Assembly (NCBI GenBank): GCA_021234155.1
Contig: JAJEKV010000014.1
Location: 15,970,872 to 16,034,871, forward strand
From: Isoetes taiwanensis
Lineage: Eukaryota; Streptophyta; Lycopodiopsida; Isoetales; Isoetaceae
Direction: 5' to 3'
DNA length: 64,000 nt
The translations under genes and the position numbers were made by a program. Shown piece by piece: positions 46,836 to 57,885 of the stretch. Under the pieces are notes generated by a model. That model saw only the letters and a program-made list of their open reading frames with translations. It was not told the origin of the DNA and did not search any database. Numbering within the stretch: the stretch's first letter is position 1; each line of letters opens with the position of its first letter.

Positions 46836-49800
46836 ATCGGCGTTTCATCGGGCGCTTCCTCTTCTCTAGTGATTACCTTATTCTCTTTGAACCCACCCTC
46901 CCCCTTCTTTGTTTTTATATTTTGTACAAGTTACATTTTATCATGTTTTTCCACCCGTGGGTGATGCTTTTTTCCACCTATTGGGTGATGCTATTCTTTG
47001 GTATGTTTCTCGTTTGTTGTGTTGGTGATGTGCAGGTACAGGTTGGCGAGCGCCATCCGTTTTGACTTCTCCATGCAGGGGGTTTTTGGGAGCGATTCTA
47101 TGCCTTACGTTTGTCTAAGCCCCTTGCCGAAGGCTTATCACTAGGGTTTTTCCTCGAAAACCGAAAAGGGCGGGTTTTTTAATCCGGTGATAAGCTTTCG
47201 GCGGTACATCAACCACTCATCTATTAGCATTGTATTTGTTTTGGGGTCCAAATGATATAATTGGATTTTCCCTTTATTTTTCGTGGGTAGTTTCGCATGT
47301 GTGCGGCTATCCCTTTATCCCTCATTGTAGAAATCTGCTTTGAGATGAATGAGAAGCCTATCTATCGCTTTGTTGGTTTCATGCGAGTCGCGATGCAAGA
47401 ATAATACAACAAATACATATGTTGAGATCATCTTTGCAATGGCAAAGCCAATAATACAACAAATACATATGTTGAGATGAAGATGTTGACATTCTTTCAC
47501 ATCTTAATAGTATTTTTTCTTCAATATTTCAATGCTAAATTTCTAGCATCCAATGCTAATACATAATTCCTATGTGGAGGTGATAAACCACCAGTTCAAG
47601 ATTTGCATGCCAACTGTATCAATGCAGCGTGTAAATAGATCAATCGAGATTGAAAATGGATAGAATCGAGATTTGATTCATCGATCAAAAAAAGGAAAAG
47701 CCCCATTACTATCCACACTACTACACTACTATAAGCCTGGAGAGACATTATAAAGCAATTTGATCAATAGAACTTTTGACAATGGGTTTGATCAATCTTA
47801 TGCAGGCAACCAGCTTAACTTGATTCAACCATCTGTTTATAAGTGTACATCTAGACAGGGGTTTGGCCAATTTGCTTGCCATATTTGTTTTGCTCAAGAC
47901 CTGCATTCGTATGTTATATTTAAATGACATAAATATAATATTGCAGAAGATCAATAAGAACCCTGGATCAAAATCTAGATGTGAACATCATAAGAACTCT
48001 TGTATTAGATAAAGCCTAGGTAATACCTTGGACATTCTTTGGGCTGCATGCGTCCTCGGCATATTCTCCTAATGGGCGCTGATTTCAATTTCCTCAATCA
48101 TCTATGCAGATCAAAGTAAAACTTCTGATCATGGATATAATTGCCTTTGTGCTAGTATCAAAATCATTTTCAAATATACCTTCATCCGGGTAAAAAGAAG
48201 GCCAGTATTTCAAAGGGCATTCAAATATAGTTTGAATCAAGCATCCTATATAGATATAGAGATAAAACGGCAAAAATGACACCTTCAAAATTTGCGGGGA
48301 ATTTTTTGATGGGGTGAAGCTATCCGGAAAGAACTGGCCATTTTCTAAGCATTGAAAACATGTCCTTGTCCTGAAAGTTTTGCAACACCTGAATTAAACT
48401 GTTAACATAAGAAAGGCTCCCAATTCTTATCGCATACCATAAAAATTTCAGCTAGGAGAGATAGAGAAGCATGAAGAATGGAAGATAACTTAAGAGCAAA
48501 AAAGAAAACCTCCCTTTTTGTATCTGCAAGCCACTTTCTTAAAGGCAAGCGGGGAAGGAAACTTGCACTATGGAAGTGGCACAACAAAGCTACTGACCGG
48601 GTGCGCAACACGATGGCGACCCGAGGAACTGGTCTGTAAGAAATATGTAAAAAAAGGGAAAGTTGGAATTATAGTTGTCATAGCATTCTTGGTATTCTGT
48701 CCGAAAAAATGGCATAACTATGACTGTAATCAAGAATTCCATTTCATGTTCCTTATTCTCAGAGGTTATCCAAAGCAAACCTCTAGTTATCTGGACTCCA
48801 CCATACGAAAGGATGTCTCGGATTTGCATGTTTCCTGCATCAAAGAATAGCGACTGTGACAAACAAAACCAATTCAAAATACAAATAAGATCTAATTGCA
48901 ACGAACTTACCGTAATGTGAAATAAACCCCCATATTCCACTGCTTCAAAAATTCCGTATAGGCTCCTTTAGGCTCCTTTTGAATGAAATCCTACGACCGT
49001 TGCTGCAGACTGACAATAACCTGATTACACATGCATATAATAAGTACAATTCTTAGCATCATTAACTGCAAGACTAACTATATTCTTAGATATTAGAAAC
49101 TTTACAATATCAAAAGGATCTCTAGAAAATGACAAAGCATCACCTTCTAAAAACTTAAAAATTTAAAATTTGGCCTTGTAGTTTGTCGAAACTTCGGTTG
49201 GCTTTCAGGGAGAAAATGCTCAGGGTTTCCGTTTACGGATGGTCGAATGTACCTCCTTCAAAATAGAATTTCACAAAAAATCAAATACATGGAGACCAGA
49301 ATTTTTACGCAAAATCCAATCAAATGTTAAGTGAATTTATGGATCGGCATTTCGCTTTGTTATTGCGAGAGCAAGTGCCATAGCACAAATGCTTGTGGAA
49401 CACATAAATATTGTGAATTTATACCTGCGGCTGCAATATCCGGGAGAAACTTGCGGTCTTCTTTGACATGTTCTTCAATCTCCGGAAAAATCTCTTCGGG
49501 CGATCGATCCTTTGGTATCCCCAATAGCATCCTTTGTAAAATTGAAAGAATGATCTTTTGTATGAAAGGAGAGACTATGGTTTCACGAAATGCGGCTTCA
49601 GCACCCGATGTATTGTCAATAGCGACATATGCTCGAAGACAATGATAGAGAAGCTGTCTGTCACGTTTTTCTAGTCCTAATTCAAAGCATTTCGTAAACC
49701 ATGCCCGGGGAATCTTGACATTTTATATTCTTCTTTCCATGGTTACGATAAATGGTAAGTCCTAGAGAATAAATGCAAAACACATCAAATAACATCTCTT

Positions 49801-51128
49801 GTGGGACAATAATCATACTTGGACGAAACAAAATCCACCACACAACACATTATCTGAGAATATTTACCTCACAAAAGCGATTCGACTTACAAAATAGAAT
49901 GTTTTCCTAGCACATATGCATATGTTCCTCATCCTATGCATGCAATATGACAGGATAGGATTGATGAACTGAAAGAAGACGAAAGTGCACACGGACACGG
50001 GCAACACAAAGTATTTGAGGCGATTCATTTTATTTGGCAATTCGTTCTAGCATTCTACTGCGTGATTCCTCAAGAGTAATGTTTTGCTCTGCAACTTCTT
50101 CGTCATCAGCATTTCCAAATGACCGTTTATTGGGGCCATCATCTTCAAGGATTTGACTCTCATCTTTGGGCATGTTTCTTAGCTCAATAAGGAGTTTCTC
50201 TATCTGCAAAATTGTATCACGAAAACTATCATAAGGATGTCTCGGTTGCATGTTTCACGCATCAAAAGAATAGCCAGCTTTGTGACAAACAAAACCAATT
50301 CAAAATACAAATAAGATCTAAATGCAATAAGATGCTGCGATCATCAGGAATAATAGAGCATGGGATATCAGAACTTCTAGCCTCAGCAGGTAAAATCTAG
50401 ATCAGACACGTGATTGAAATTGCCAAAACACGCTTGAAATCGCATAGAAATCATTGGACATCTGAATTCACAATCGTAGAGCAAGGCTGCCAAAACGAAG
50501 AAAAAACCCCAAAACCCCTTTCCTGAAATCCAATTCGCAATCATGGGTGGTGGGATAAGAAGATGTCGAATCCCAAAATCCTTTTTCGAAATCCAAGTTG
50601 CAATCCGGAGCAAGTTCGGATAAGGATGCGAAATAGAAATGTCGAGAAGCTTGAAAAAACCCCATACCAAAAAATGTAGTGATTTTTGGATGCAGGGAAT
50701 AATTTCCGTCGACTAAAATCTGCAAACAATCATAGGAAATTATGCTTAAAAAACCCAAAAACTTTCTCACCGGGCCAGGAAAATCCCAAATTAACAAGAT
50801 GGATAATAGCTTGATTACAATGCTTCCGGGATCAAGAGTCTAACTATTCTTGGAATCGCTTGGAAGGATGGGTTGTCCTAAAGAAACTTCTTAACTTGGG
50901 TTGTTCCTACTGTGCGTCCCAAGTTCCTGAGGATATTCGTTGGTGTCATGCAAAATTTGTCACCAAGTCTTCTACTCTGCTGATTCGGAGGTGTAGGCGC
51001 GGTCCTTCGCTAGTCTTCCTTGCCGTCGGTAGAGGGTAATGCAGAAGTCGAAGATGTCAAGTGCCATCGTTCTATTGACTAGGATGACATGGTCAACTGT
51101 TGGGAGCAGTCGAGCATGCCTACCAAAG
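46836..51128 (-). repeat. P unit, copy 2, right part
   Basis: It matches 17626-21911, including the hairpin (47127-47203) and the COG2 exons, and then continues into the complete unknown ORF2. Differences from copy 1 are mostly at CAG/CTG words. Confidence 0.85.
48911..50203 (-). pseudogene. COG2 pseudogene, copy B
   Basis: Same exon order as copy A. At 50203-49991 are IEKLLIELRNMP and LEESRSRMLERIA. At about 49745-49435 are MERRI, the shared TAA, then WFTKCFELGLEKRDRQLLYH, CLRAYVAIDNT and IVSPFIQKII up to KFLPDIAAAG with a donor. The last ends at 48911 (EFLKQWNLGVYFTLR). The middle exon is more intact here than in copy A. It is still a fragment without 5' exons. Confidence 0.82.
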
Positions 51129-51982
51129 CCTGAGAGTGCGATGAGCATGAACACTCCTTCTTCACCCCTTGGGCTGAATTTGCGGTGTATGACCGCTATC
51201 CTCCCGTCCATCAGCAGAGGGAGATAATACCTTAGTGATCTGTCCCTGCCCGTCGCTGTTGATTCGTCGTCTGCTTAGGCACCGGCTCTATGTCTTCCCG
51301 CATATTCATCGACGTCGATCTCTGTGAGTTCTCCGTAGTCCCTGACTATTGATGTGATTCGCCTCAGGTCGATCTCGCCTCTTCTTTGAACACCTGTGAG
51401 AGCTGGTGTCGAAGAACTCGGCATCAAAATGTTCGTGGTCTTGCCACGGATCCCCATCCGTTCTTGGATGGCGTAGAAATCTTCCTCGGACGGCAGATCC
51501 CGAGCTTCCATCATTTGCCGGATGCTGCTGTACGCCTGGATATCCGAAGTCGACTCCCCGGTGTAGGTGTCGGCTTCTCTTACATGGATTGGGAAGTCGG
51601 AAGCCTCTCGGTCGATGAAGTCATCTAGGTCTGGTTGTTGCCGTAGAAGGTACAGCAACTCATCAAGGCAGTACTCCCTGGCTCTGCATTCGGGGAGGTT
51701 CTGGATGTCGCTTAGGAGCAGGTACTCCTGGCCGTTGATGATGATGGGGGCTAGGCTTGTGATACCTAGCCCGAGTGGGGGAGCGATCCTGAGGGTCTGC
51801 CGGTCCTGTTCGAACAATGGTATCTCCTGCTCTGCTAGTTGCCGCTCTTGGTCGGGGTCGAGCTCGACGTAGTCTTCGTCATCTGAGTCGAGCGCTTCGT
51901 CTTCGGCTCTTCCTTCTTGCTCCGCTTGATATTGCAAGAGGAGCTCGCCTTCTGCTGAAGAGGCTAAGGGGTCTACATCCAT
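50878..51982 (-). CDS. Unknown acidic protein (ORF2), TAA at 51275 probably false
   Basis: I do not recognise this family. MDVDPLASSAEGELLLQYQA begins a strongly acidic N-terminal region (LDSDDEDYVELDPDQE). A middle part follows (YLLLSDIQNLPECRAREYCL, then EEDFYAIQERMG). A TAA at 51275 is followed in the same frame by RSLRYYLPLLMDGRIAVIHR, GVFMLIALSGFGRH and LGRTVGTTQVKKFL, so the protein is about 365 residues with one interruption and some slips. The start overlaps the stop of the upstream ORF (ATGGATGTAG). A truncated copy is at 21650-21911. No membrane segment or catalytic motif is evident. A viral or transposon structural protein is possible but unproven. Confidence 0.6.
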
Positions 51983-52367
51983 GGCAGGGATAGAGAGTCC
52001 CCGATTGGGTTTTGGGCACGGTGGGAAAGAAAGATGGCTAGGGCAGCGGTGTAGGAGAAATACTTGGCCCTATTAGCGGTCATGACCATGTAATCTGGCA
52101 ACCTAGCAACTTTGTTGGTCAGATATTTGGCAATGTTGGGGACAGGGATTGTCTGGGAATAAAATATCTTGTACAAGGGGGAAGCTGTACCAAGGATGGT
52201 CCTACTCTAGCTTGGAACTCAGTCATGACTTCCCTATAGGATGGGGTTGCCTGCAAAGTGGCTTGGACATCTATCTCCTTCTGTAAAACTTGGAAAATGG
52301 CATTGACATCAGCCTCAGCTACATGGCCACTGGCGCTGTACCATCGCCTGAAGTCTGCAGTTGCCAT
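51973..52367 (-). CDS. Unknown protein (ORF1), one frameshift, overlaps ORF2
   Basis: Starts MATADFRRWYSASGHVAEAD about 113 nt after a TATA box. A slip in the C-run near 52180 leads to IPVPNIAKYLTNKVARLPDY, then AKYFSYTAALAIFLS and PWM, about 130 residues in all. PVxxIAxYL followed by an alanine-rich helix loosely recalls the first helices of histone H2A. Given the H3-like neighbour this is worth testing, but on its own it is weak. The stop overlaps the ORF2 start, so both may come from one transcript. Confidence 0.55.
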
Positions 52368-52479
52368 TGATCTAGAGTGAACTGGACTAACAAACAGCTG
52401 TTGAAGCGCCTAAGGGAGCTGGGAAATCGCCTAAAAGTCGGGAGCAAACCTGTAGGATGCTAAGTGACAAATGGGGGTC

Positions 52480-52487
52480 TATTTATA
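52480..52487 (-). promoter_or_regulatory. TATA box of the ORF1-ORF2 unit
   Basis: TATAAATA on the minus strand, followed by GACCCCCATTTGTCA and GTTTGCTCC. The same order of words occurs at the H3-like gene promoter, so the two core promoters are related. Confidence 0.7.
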
Positions 52488-52677
52488 GGCAAAGGGAAAA
52501 CCCTAATTTTGGATAACTTGGAAAGATCTTGGGGTTGGCCAAATCTCACCTATTTTAAGGTCAAAATGAGGATTGAAAAGCTAATTTGAGAGTCTGAGCA
52601 TGAATAGACTATCTAATGAACCTATTGCAACAAACTTGAGTTCAATTGGAGGTGGCATGAAAAGAAAATGTTGGAAG

Positions 52678-52742
52678 TACTCACGATGTCTTATTTGGGA
52701 GGCCGACCTGAAATTTAGGTTGAGGTCTGGCGCATACCAAGT
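52678..52742. repeat. Hairpin repeat 1 near the ORF1 promoter
   Basis: CTCACGATGTCTTATTTGGGAGGCCGACC, then the palindrome CCTGAAATTTAGG, then CTGGCGCATACC. It is the most diverged of the three copies; one outer arm is degraded. Confidence 0.65.
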
Positions 52743-52888
52743 GGAGCAATTTGGCTTAATTTGGTCAAAACGTATCTAAACAAGATGAACTAAGGGTCAA
52801 AACAGATTTGGTCTCACCGAGATATGCAAGATTGACCCCTTACTTGGTCGATTTGGAGATGTTTGGGACCACTTTTGATGTGAAAGAC

Positions 52889-52953
52889 TCACGGTGTGCG
52901 CTGGGAGGCCGACCTAAAATTTAGGTTGGCGTCCTGGCGCATGCCGTGAGAAT
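52889..52953. repeat. Hairpin repeat 2 between the H3-like gene and ORF1
   Basis: CTCACGGTGTGCGC and GCGCATGCCGTGAG are the outer arms. The inner palindrome is ACCTAAAATTTAGGT with GGCC/GGCG flanks. It lies about 140 nt past the H3-like stop and about 400 nt before the next TATA box, so it could act at an RNA 3' end or as an upstream element. Confidence 0.75.
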
Positions 52954-53089
52954 AATCGATCATAAGATGTCCAATTTGACTAGAACAAAAGGCAATTATT
53001 GTTAACTCAACCTAATTAACAGCATTCATGCACTTATAATTTACTCAAAACACTTTTTTTTATTAACAAAATTTATTATTTACAAGGGT

Positions 53090-54312
53090 TTATCTTTCTC
53101 CTTTAATGGAACTGGCCAAGTGCATGTCCTTGGTCATCAGAGTTACCCTCTTGGCGTGTATAGTGCATGCCGTTGAGTCTTCAAAATGCTGCACCAATTT
53201 TTGCTCCCTTGCCTCCTGTGAAGCCAGTAGCATCTCGCCTGTGACCCTCTTACTCGAGTCGAACTCCTGTACTACTTCCTTCACTAGCCTGGCAAATGGT
53301 GCGATGGAATGAGAAGGCCATAGCTTCTCACGAAAGTGTCGGATCTCCCGGATTGCTCATGATAACCCGATCCGGCTTTTCCTTGCCTTTGGCTTCGCCG
53401 GAGAATGGGCTTCTCTGGAGGCGGCTTGAGAGTCTGCTTCTTCGATGGCCGTCCTCCTTCAACATAGGTAACCTTGTTCGCCTGATAGTAGGAGTTGTAG
53501 GCCTCCCACTTCTTCATATACTCCTGGTGTGCCTTCAACTTCTTACGGTAGACCACGAGATGGTCTATCACATAGGACTCGGGCAGGTAGGGGTGGCTTC
53601 TTCGGGTCCTTGTCTTTCTCCCATGTTGGGTAGGGCGGGGGTACTTGCACCTGTGTCTTCCAGTCCGTTCGCTCCTCGTCTATTGGCTTGGAGGAGTTCC
53701 CTCCTTTTTGATGAGGATTGTAATCCTCATCATCTGAGTCGTCCGAGGATGGGGGTCGGTCAGGCGGCCGTTCCTCGATGATGATCTTGGTCCGAGGCGT
53801 TTTCTTGAGCTTCCTCTTGGGCTCCTCCTTGAGCTTCTTCTTGGCTTATGCCTCCTTTGCCTCTTCTCTTTTCCTCTTCTTCTCGGCCTTTTCTCGCGGC
53901 GTCGTTCCTTTGCTTCGTGCATTTGAATCCAGGCCTCGAGCTGTTCTTCTTCGATTGGCTCGGGAGTGGGCTCCCTCTGCTCCTCCTGTGTCTTGGCCAC
54001 CTGCTCTCGTTCCACCCTTTCTTGTTTTTCCCTCTCCATTTGGTCGAACACTCTTTGAATTTGATCATCCTCTGATCCGACGTCTGCTTGTTCGTCCAGC
54101 TGCTGGTTGATGACGTCAACCAGCTCGTCTAGTGATCCGTGCTCGGATCCCTCTTCCTGATGCTCCTCTGAAGTGCTCTCCTCGCCTGATGAAGGATGGC
54201 CTCCCCCTGCGAGAAGTTGCTCCCGAAGCAGCTGCTGTACGCGCCTCTTGTCTTGGGCGCTGGCTGTTTCTCCTGGTCGATACTTCCGAGCGGTCTGTTT
54301 TGTGTGCGCCAT
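53090..54312 (-). CDS. Histone H3-fold protein with conserved tail and a very large insertion
   Basis: The N-terminus [13 protein letters not shown] copies H3 residues 1-9 except R2H, keeping T3, K4, T6, R8 and K9. About 270 residues of acidic, coiled-coil-like and Lys/Arg-rich sequence follow ([48 protein letters not shown]). The end, from about 53355, is an H3 core: [43 protein letters not shown] and [12 protein letters not shown], then LASSIKGER and stop. Loop 1 has the canonical H3 length, unlike CENH3. H3 is 136 residues and this is about 405. Frames slip near 53895, 53590 and 53430, with stops near 53848 and 53358; several lie at CCAG/CCTG words and may be sequence errors. It is probably nuclear and might replace or mimic H3. 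The function is unknown. Confidence 0.85.
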
Positions 54313-54413
54313 GTCTTACTTCACGTCAATCGGAGTTCGGGCGCCCAAACATTGCCTCGAAATGCGGAGCAAACTTCTAGACAGGAAGTCTACAAATGAG
54401 GGGGGTTTGGGTC

Positions 54414-54421
54414 TATTTATA
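54414..54421 (-). promoter_or_regulatory. TATA box of the H3-like gene
   Basis: CTATAAATAGACCCAAACCC on the minus strand, about 100 nt before the ATG. The leader (CTCATTTGTAGACTTC, GTTTGCTCCGCAT) resembles that of the ORF1 unit. Confidence 0.75.
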
Positions 54422-54525
54422 GTTTGACAATTTTTAGGTCAAATTCTAAGCTACTCATTTACATGTGTCAAAGCACCTATTAACCTAAAACATGTACTTA
54501 CTTCAGAGTTTTCTAAGCAATTTTA

Positions 54526-54589
54526 CTCATGGTGTGCGCTAGAGGGCTGATCTAATATTTAGATCAAGGCTCTGGCGCATACCGTGAGC
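54526..54589. repeat. Hairpin repeat 3 upstream of the H3-like promoter
   Basis: CTCATGGTGTGCGC and GCGCATACCGTGAG flank an inner stem around GATCTAATATTTAGATC. It is about 105 nt upstream of the TATA box and the best preserved of the three copies in the inner stem. Confidence 0.75.
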
Positions 54590-54659
54590 ACTTTTGCATT
54601 TTAGACTAAATTATATGATTTCTAGGTATATTCCTAGGGGTGTGATACTAAACCTGTCA

Positions 54660-57293
54660 TGCAGAGATTGAGAAGAATTAATTCCTCACTTTTAGATCTT
54701 ATCAAGCAGGAATTATTCAAAATGCAAGAGTCAGGTTTGATAGTTGACATCGTGAATCCTTCTTGGGTTTCTTGTATTGTTCCAGTTCTAAAAAAGAATG
54801 GTTCTTTAAGAATATGTGTGGATTATAGAGATCTAAATAAAGCTACTGTTAAAGATTGTTACCCTTTGCCTTTTTTGGAAGAAATCCTTTATGCAGTGGC
54901 TGGCAAGTCTATGTACTCATTCTTGGATGGTTTTTCTGGTTTTAATCAGATTAGCATCAAAAAGGAAGATCAGCCAAAGACATCCTTCATTACTCCATGG
55001 GGAACTTATGCAATGAAAAGGATGCCTTTTGGCTTAATGAATGCCCCTGCTACATTTTAGGAGAGCTATGGATCTTGTCTTTGCAAACATGACTCTGAGC
55101 AATTGAGGAGTTTATCTTGATGATTTGTGCTTAGGTCTTGATACAAGTGATCATATTTCAGAGCTAACAAGGATATTTACATTGTGCGCAATTTGGAGTT
55201 AACCTAAACCCAAAGAAGTGCATCTTTTTGGCATCCAAAGGCCAGCTCTTAGGCCATGAGGTTTCTGCTAAAGGCCTCCAAGTAGCTGAAGAGAAGATCA
55301 TAGCTTTAAAAAAGCTTCAAACACCCAGGACAATTAAAGAAGTCAAGGGATTTATGGGAATGACCTCTTTCTTAAGGGTGTATGTGCCTAATTTCTCTCA
55401 CCTTATTAGTCCTATCTCTAAATTGACTAGAGTAGGCCAAGTTAGTAAAAGAGAAAGTAAATATAGGCCTGTTGTTTGGACTGATGAGTGTGAAAAAGCT
55501 TTTTTTGCAGATCATAGAGGCTATTTGCCATTCTACACTTCTAAAAACTCCAGACCTTTCATTACCATTTAAAGTTTATATAACTATTACTAGAAGGGCT
55601 GCTGGAGTTGCCATTTTGCAGGATAGGCACCCTATTGCTTTTGCAAGCAAACAATGGTCTCAAACTGAAGAGAAGTATGCTAAGATAGAAAGGAGTGCTG
55701 CTGCTCTCATTTTTTTAATAGAGAGACAGGGACATCTTTTACAAAAATCCCAAGCCACTATCTACATGCGTGTGAGAACCCCATGCCTTTTTGTATGGTA
55801 AGAAATTAGAAAAACCTAAGCTTCATAGGTGGGCTTGTAGGCTTCAATCTTATGATTTAAAGGTAAAGGTTATTCATGTATTGAACAATCCGAGTTTATA
55901 CTTGCCTACTGCCTACTTTGAACATGAGGAGGTTGTACAAGAAGAAGAAATGACTAACCTTGTTGTAAGTGAGCAGGACTTGTCAACTATACAAGCTCAA
56001 GGTTGGCAACAACCTATTAGGAGGTTCCTTCAGTATCAAGAGATACCTTCTGAATTTTCAAAAAGCCAAGCTTACAAGTTTAAGTTAAAATGTTTGACTT
56101 ACTCCTTGGTTGGTGACATTTTGTGCAAGGTAAATAGGGATGGTGTACTCTTAAGATGTGTTGATGAAGATGAAGCTGCCACGGTACTTTCTTTGAAAAT
56201 CACAAAGGTGTTTGTGGTGGTCATTTTGCAGCAGACACAACTGCCAAGAAAATATTGAGGTCTGGTTACTTTTGGCCTCATTTATTTAAAGATTGTTATG
56301 ATATTATAAAGACTTGTCATCAATGCCAGATCTTTGGCAAGAGAATCTTGCATCCTGCTCCTCTTACAGGAATTGTCTCCCCTGGTCCATTTCAAGTTTG
56401 GGGATTGGACTATGTTGGCCCTATCAATCCCCCATCCTTAGCCCAGCATGAATACATTGTTGTGGCTACAGATCTGTTCACTAAGTGGTCGAGGCAGCGG
56501 CACCTTTAAGGAAAGCAAATGCCCATACTACTGCTAGATTTTTGCATGAGAATATTTGCTCTAGGTTTGGCATTCCTTTTAAAATTTTGACTGATAGAGG
56601 CTCTACTTTTATTAATGAGGTTATTAATTTCCTTGTTTCAAGCCTCAAGATCAAGCATCTAAAAAGCTCAGCCTATTATCCTCAAGGAAATGGCCAAGCT
56701 GAGTCTACTAACAAAGTGCTTAAGGGTATTTTTTGCGAAAAGCGGTTTGCCAAAACCAAAGGGATTGGCACTTGAAATTATATGATGCCCTTTGGGCTCA
56801 TAGAATTACTTCTAAAGCAGCTAGTAATGCCTCACCTTTCAGTTTAGTATATGGAGTAGAGGTTGTTATTCCAGTCGAGTTAGAGATACCTTCTTTAAGG
56901 ATGGCACTCAAGCTTGAGTTGGAGTTTTCTGAAGCCTTGAAGCACAGGTATGAAGTTCTGTTAAAATTAGATGAAGAAAGGTTTGTTGCAGAGAATTACA
57001 ACTTGCTGAAGAAGGCTAAGAGTGCAGCAGCTTTCAAGGCTGCTCACAAACTACAAGACAAGTTTGCACCTATGGAATTAGTTTTAAAGTGGAATGCTGC
57101 AGGTGAAGGAAAGCTTTCAAAGTTTGAAAATCCCTGGGAAGGCCCCTATCAGGTTTTAGGAGATGCTGGCTGCTCATCTTATAGGTTGGCAGATCTTGGT
57201 ACAGGATTAGAGTTGCCAAATCCCATTAATATTCAACATCTTAAAAGATATTGGCCTCAGCATGCCTGCTTGAGCCTCTTCACTTCTATATAA
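54660..57293 (+). CDS. pol: Pol of element 4 copy: RT, degenerate RNase H, integrase (5'-cut)
   Basis: It begins inside RT (RLRRINSSLLDLIKQELFKM). RT is open through the region where copy 1 is broken (KATVKDCYPLPFLEEI, SFLDGFSGFNQISIKKEDQP). It breaks near 55060-55200 around the YLDD box. Integrase shows VVATDLFTKWS, FKILTDRGSTFINE and QAESTNK, then VIPVELEIPSLRMAL and GPYQVLGDAGCSSYRLAD to the end. Where copy 1 has frameshifts this copy is often intact, and the reverse also holds. The upstream gag, protease and first RNase H are not in this copy because the duplication starts here. Confidence 0.88.
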
Positions 57294-57885
57294 GCATTTG
57301 TTCTAGCTCAGAATAGGTTAGTTTATAATTTCAAAGTTGAGGTTTTAATATTTCTTTTGATTAGCATATTTCCTTTGAGGTTTAATATTGTGTTTTCTGT
57401 TTAGCTGCAGGAATGTGGCCACAAGGGATAAAGATTTTGGTTATTACCTATTAATGAGTTCTATGTTGTCATGACAGGGCCATTTGTCAAAACATTTCAT
57501 CTGCCTTTCAAACTGGCTTATTCTTCATAAGACCTTGCTTCTCCATTGGAGTTCTAGAGTGCTATCCATATATAATTTTCCACATCTCGCTTAGCACTCA
57601 TGCTAACTTTGATTTACTGTCATATGCAGGTTCATTCTTTTCTCTTCCATTTCCATCTGCCTATAAGTTGCCCTACATACCATTTCAGCCTTCTATTCTT
57701 TTATTCTTATCCCCTACAATGCTCTGCACCACATTTCCATCATAGCAGAGTTCATCTCATACTCATTACCACTCTCTTTCATCATTCTACATCACTCTGT
57801 CACTTGCACCAGCATCTGAAGATCCTCAGTCTAAATTTACATTTGTTAGGCTGAGGGGACCAGCCTATTCTTTCCTTTGAGGAGA
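57294..57885 (+). other. 3' untranslated region of the element 4 copy
   Basis: Matches 35185-35859, including the GAGGAGA purine tract before the LTR. No gene. Confidence 0.7.

Noticed and set aside
53090-54312. Centromeric histone CENH3
   Set aside because: The APFARLVKE segment is CENH3-like, but loop 1 has the shorter canonical H3 length, the tail copies H3 K4/K9, and the large insertion is not a CENH3 feature.
50878-54421. Integrated plant pararetrovirus (caulimovirid)
   Set aside because: Compact overlapping ORFs suggested it, but I see no movement-protein motif, coat zinc finger or RT belonging to this unit. The nearby RT at 54.66 kb belongs to the duplicated Tat-like element.
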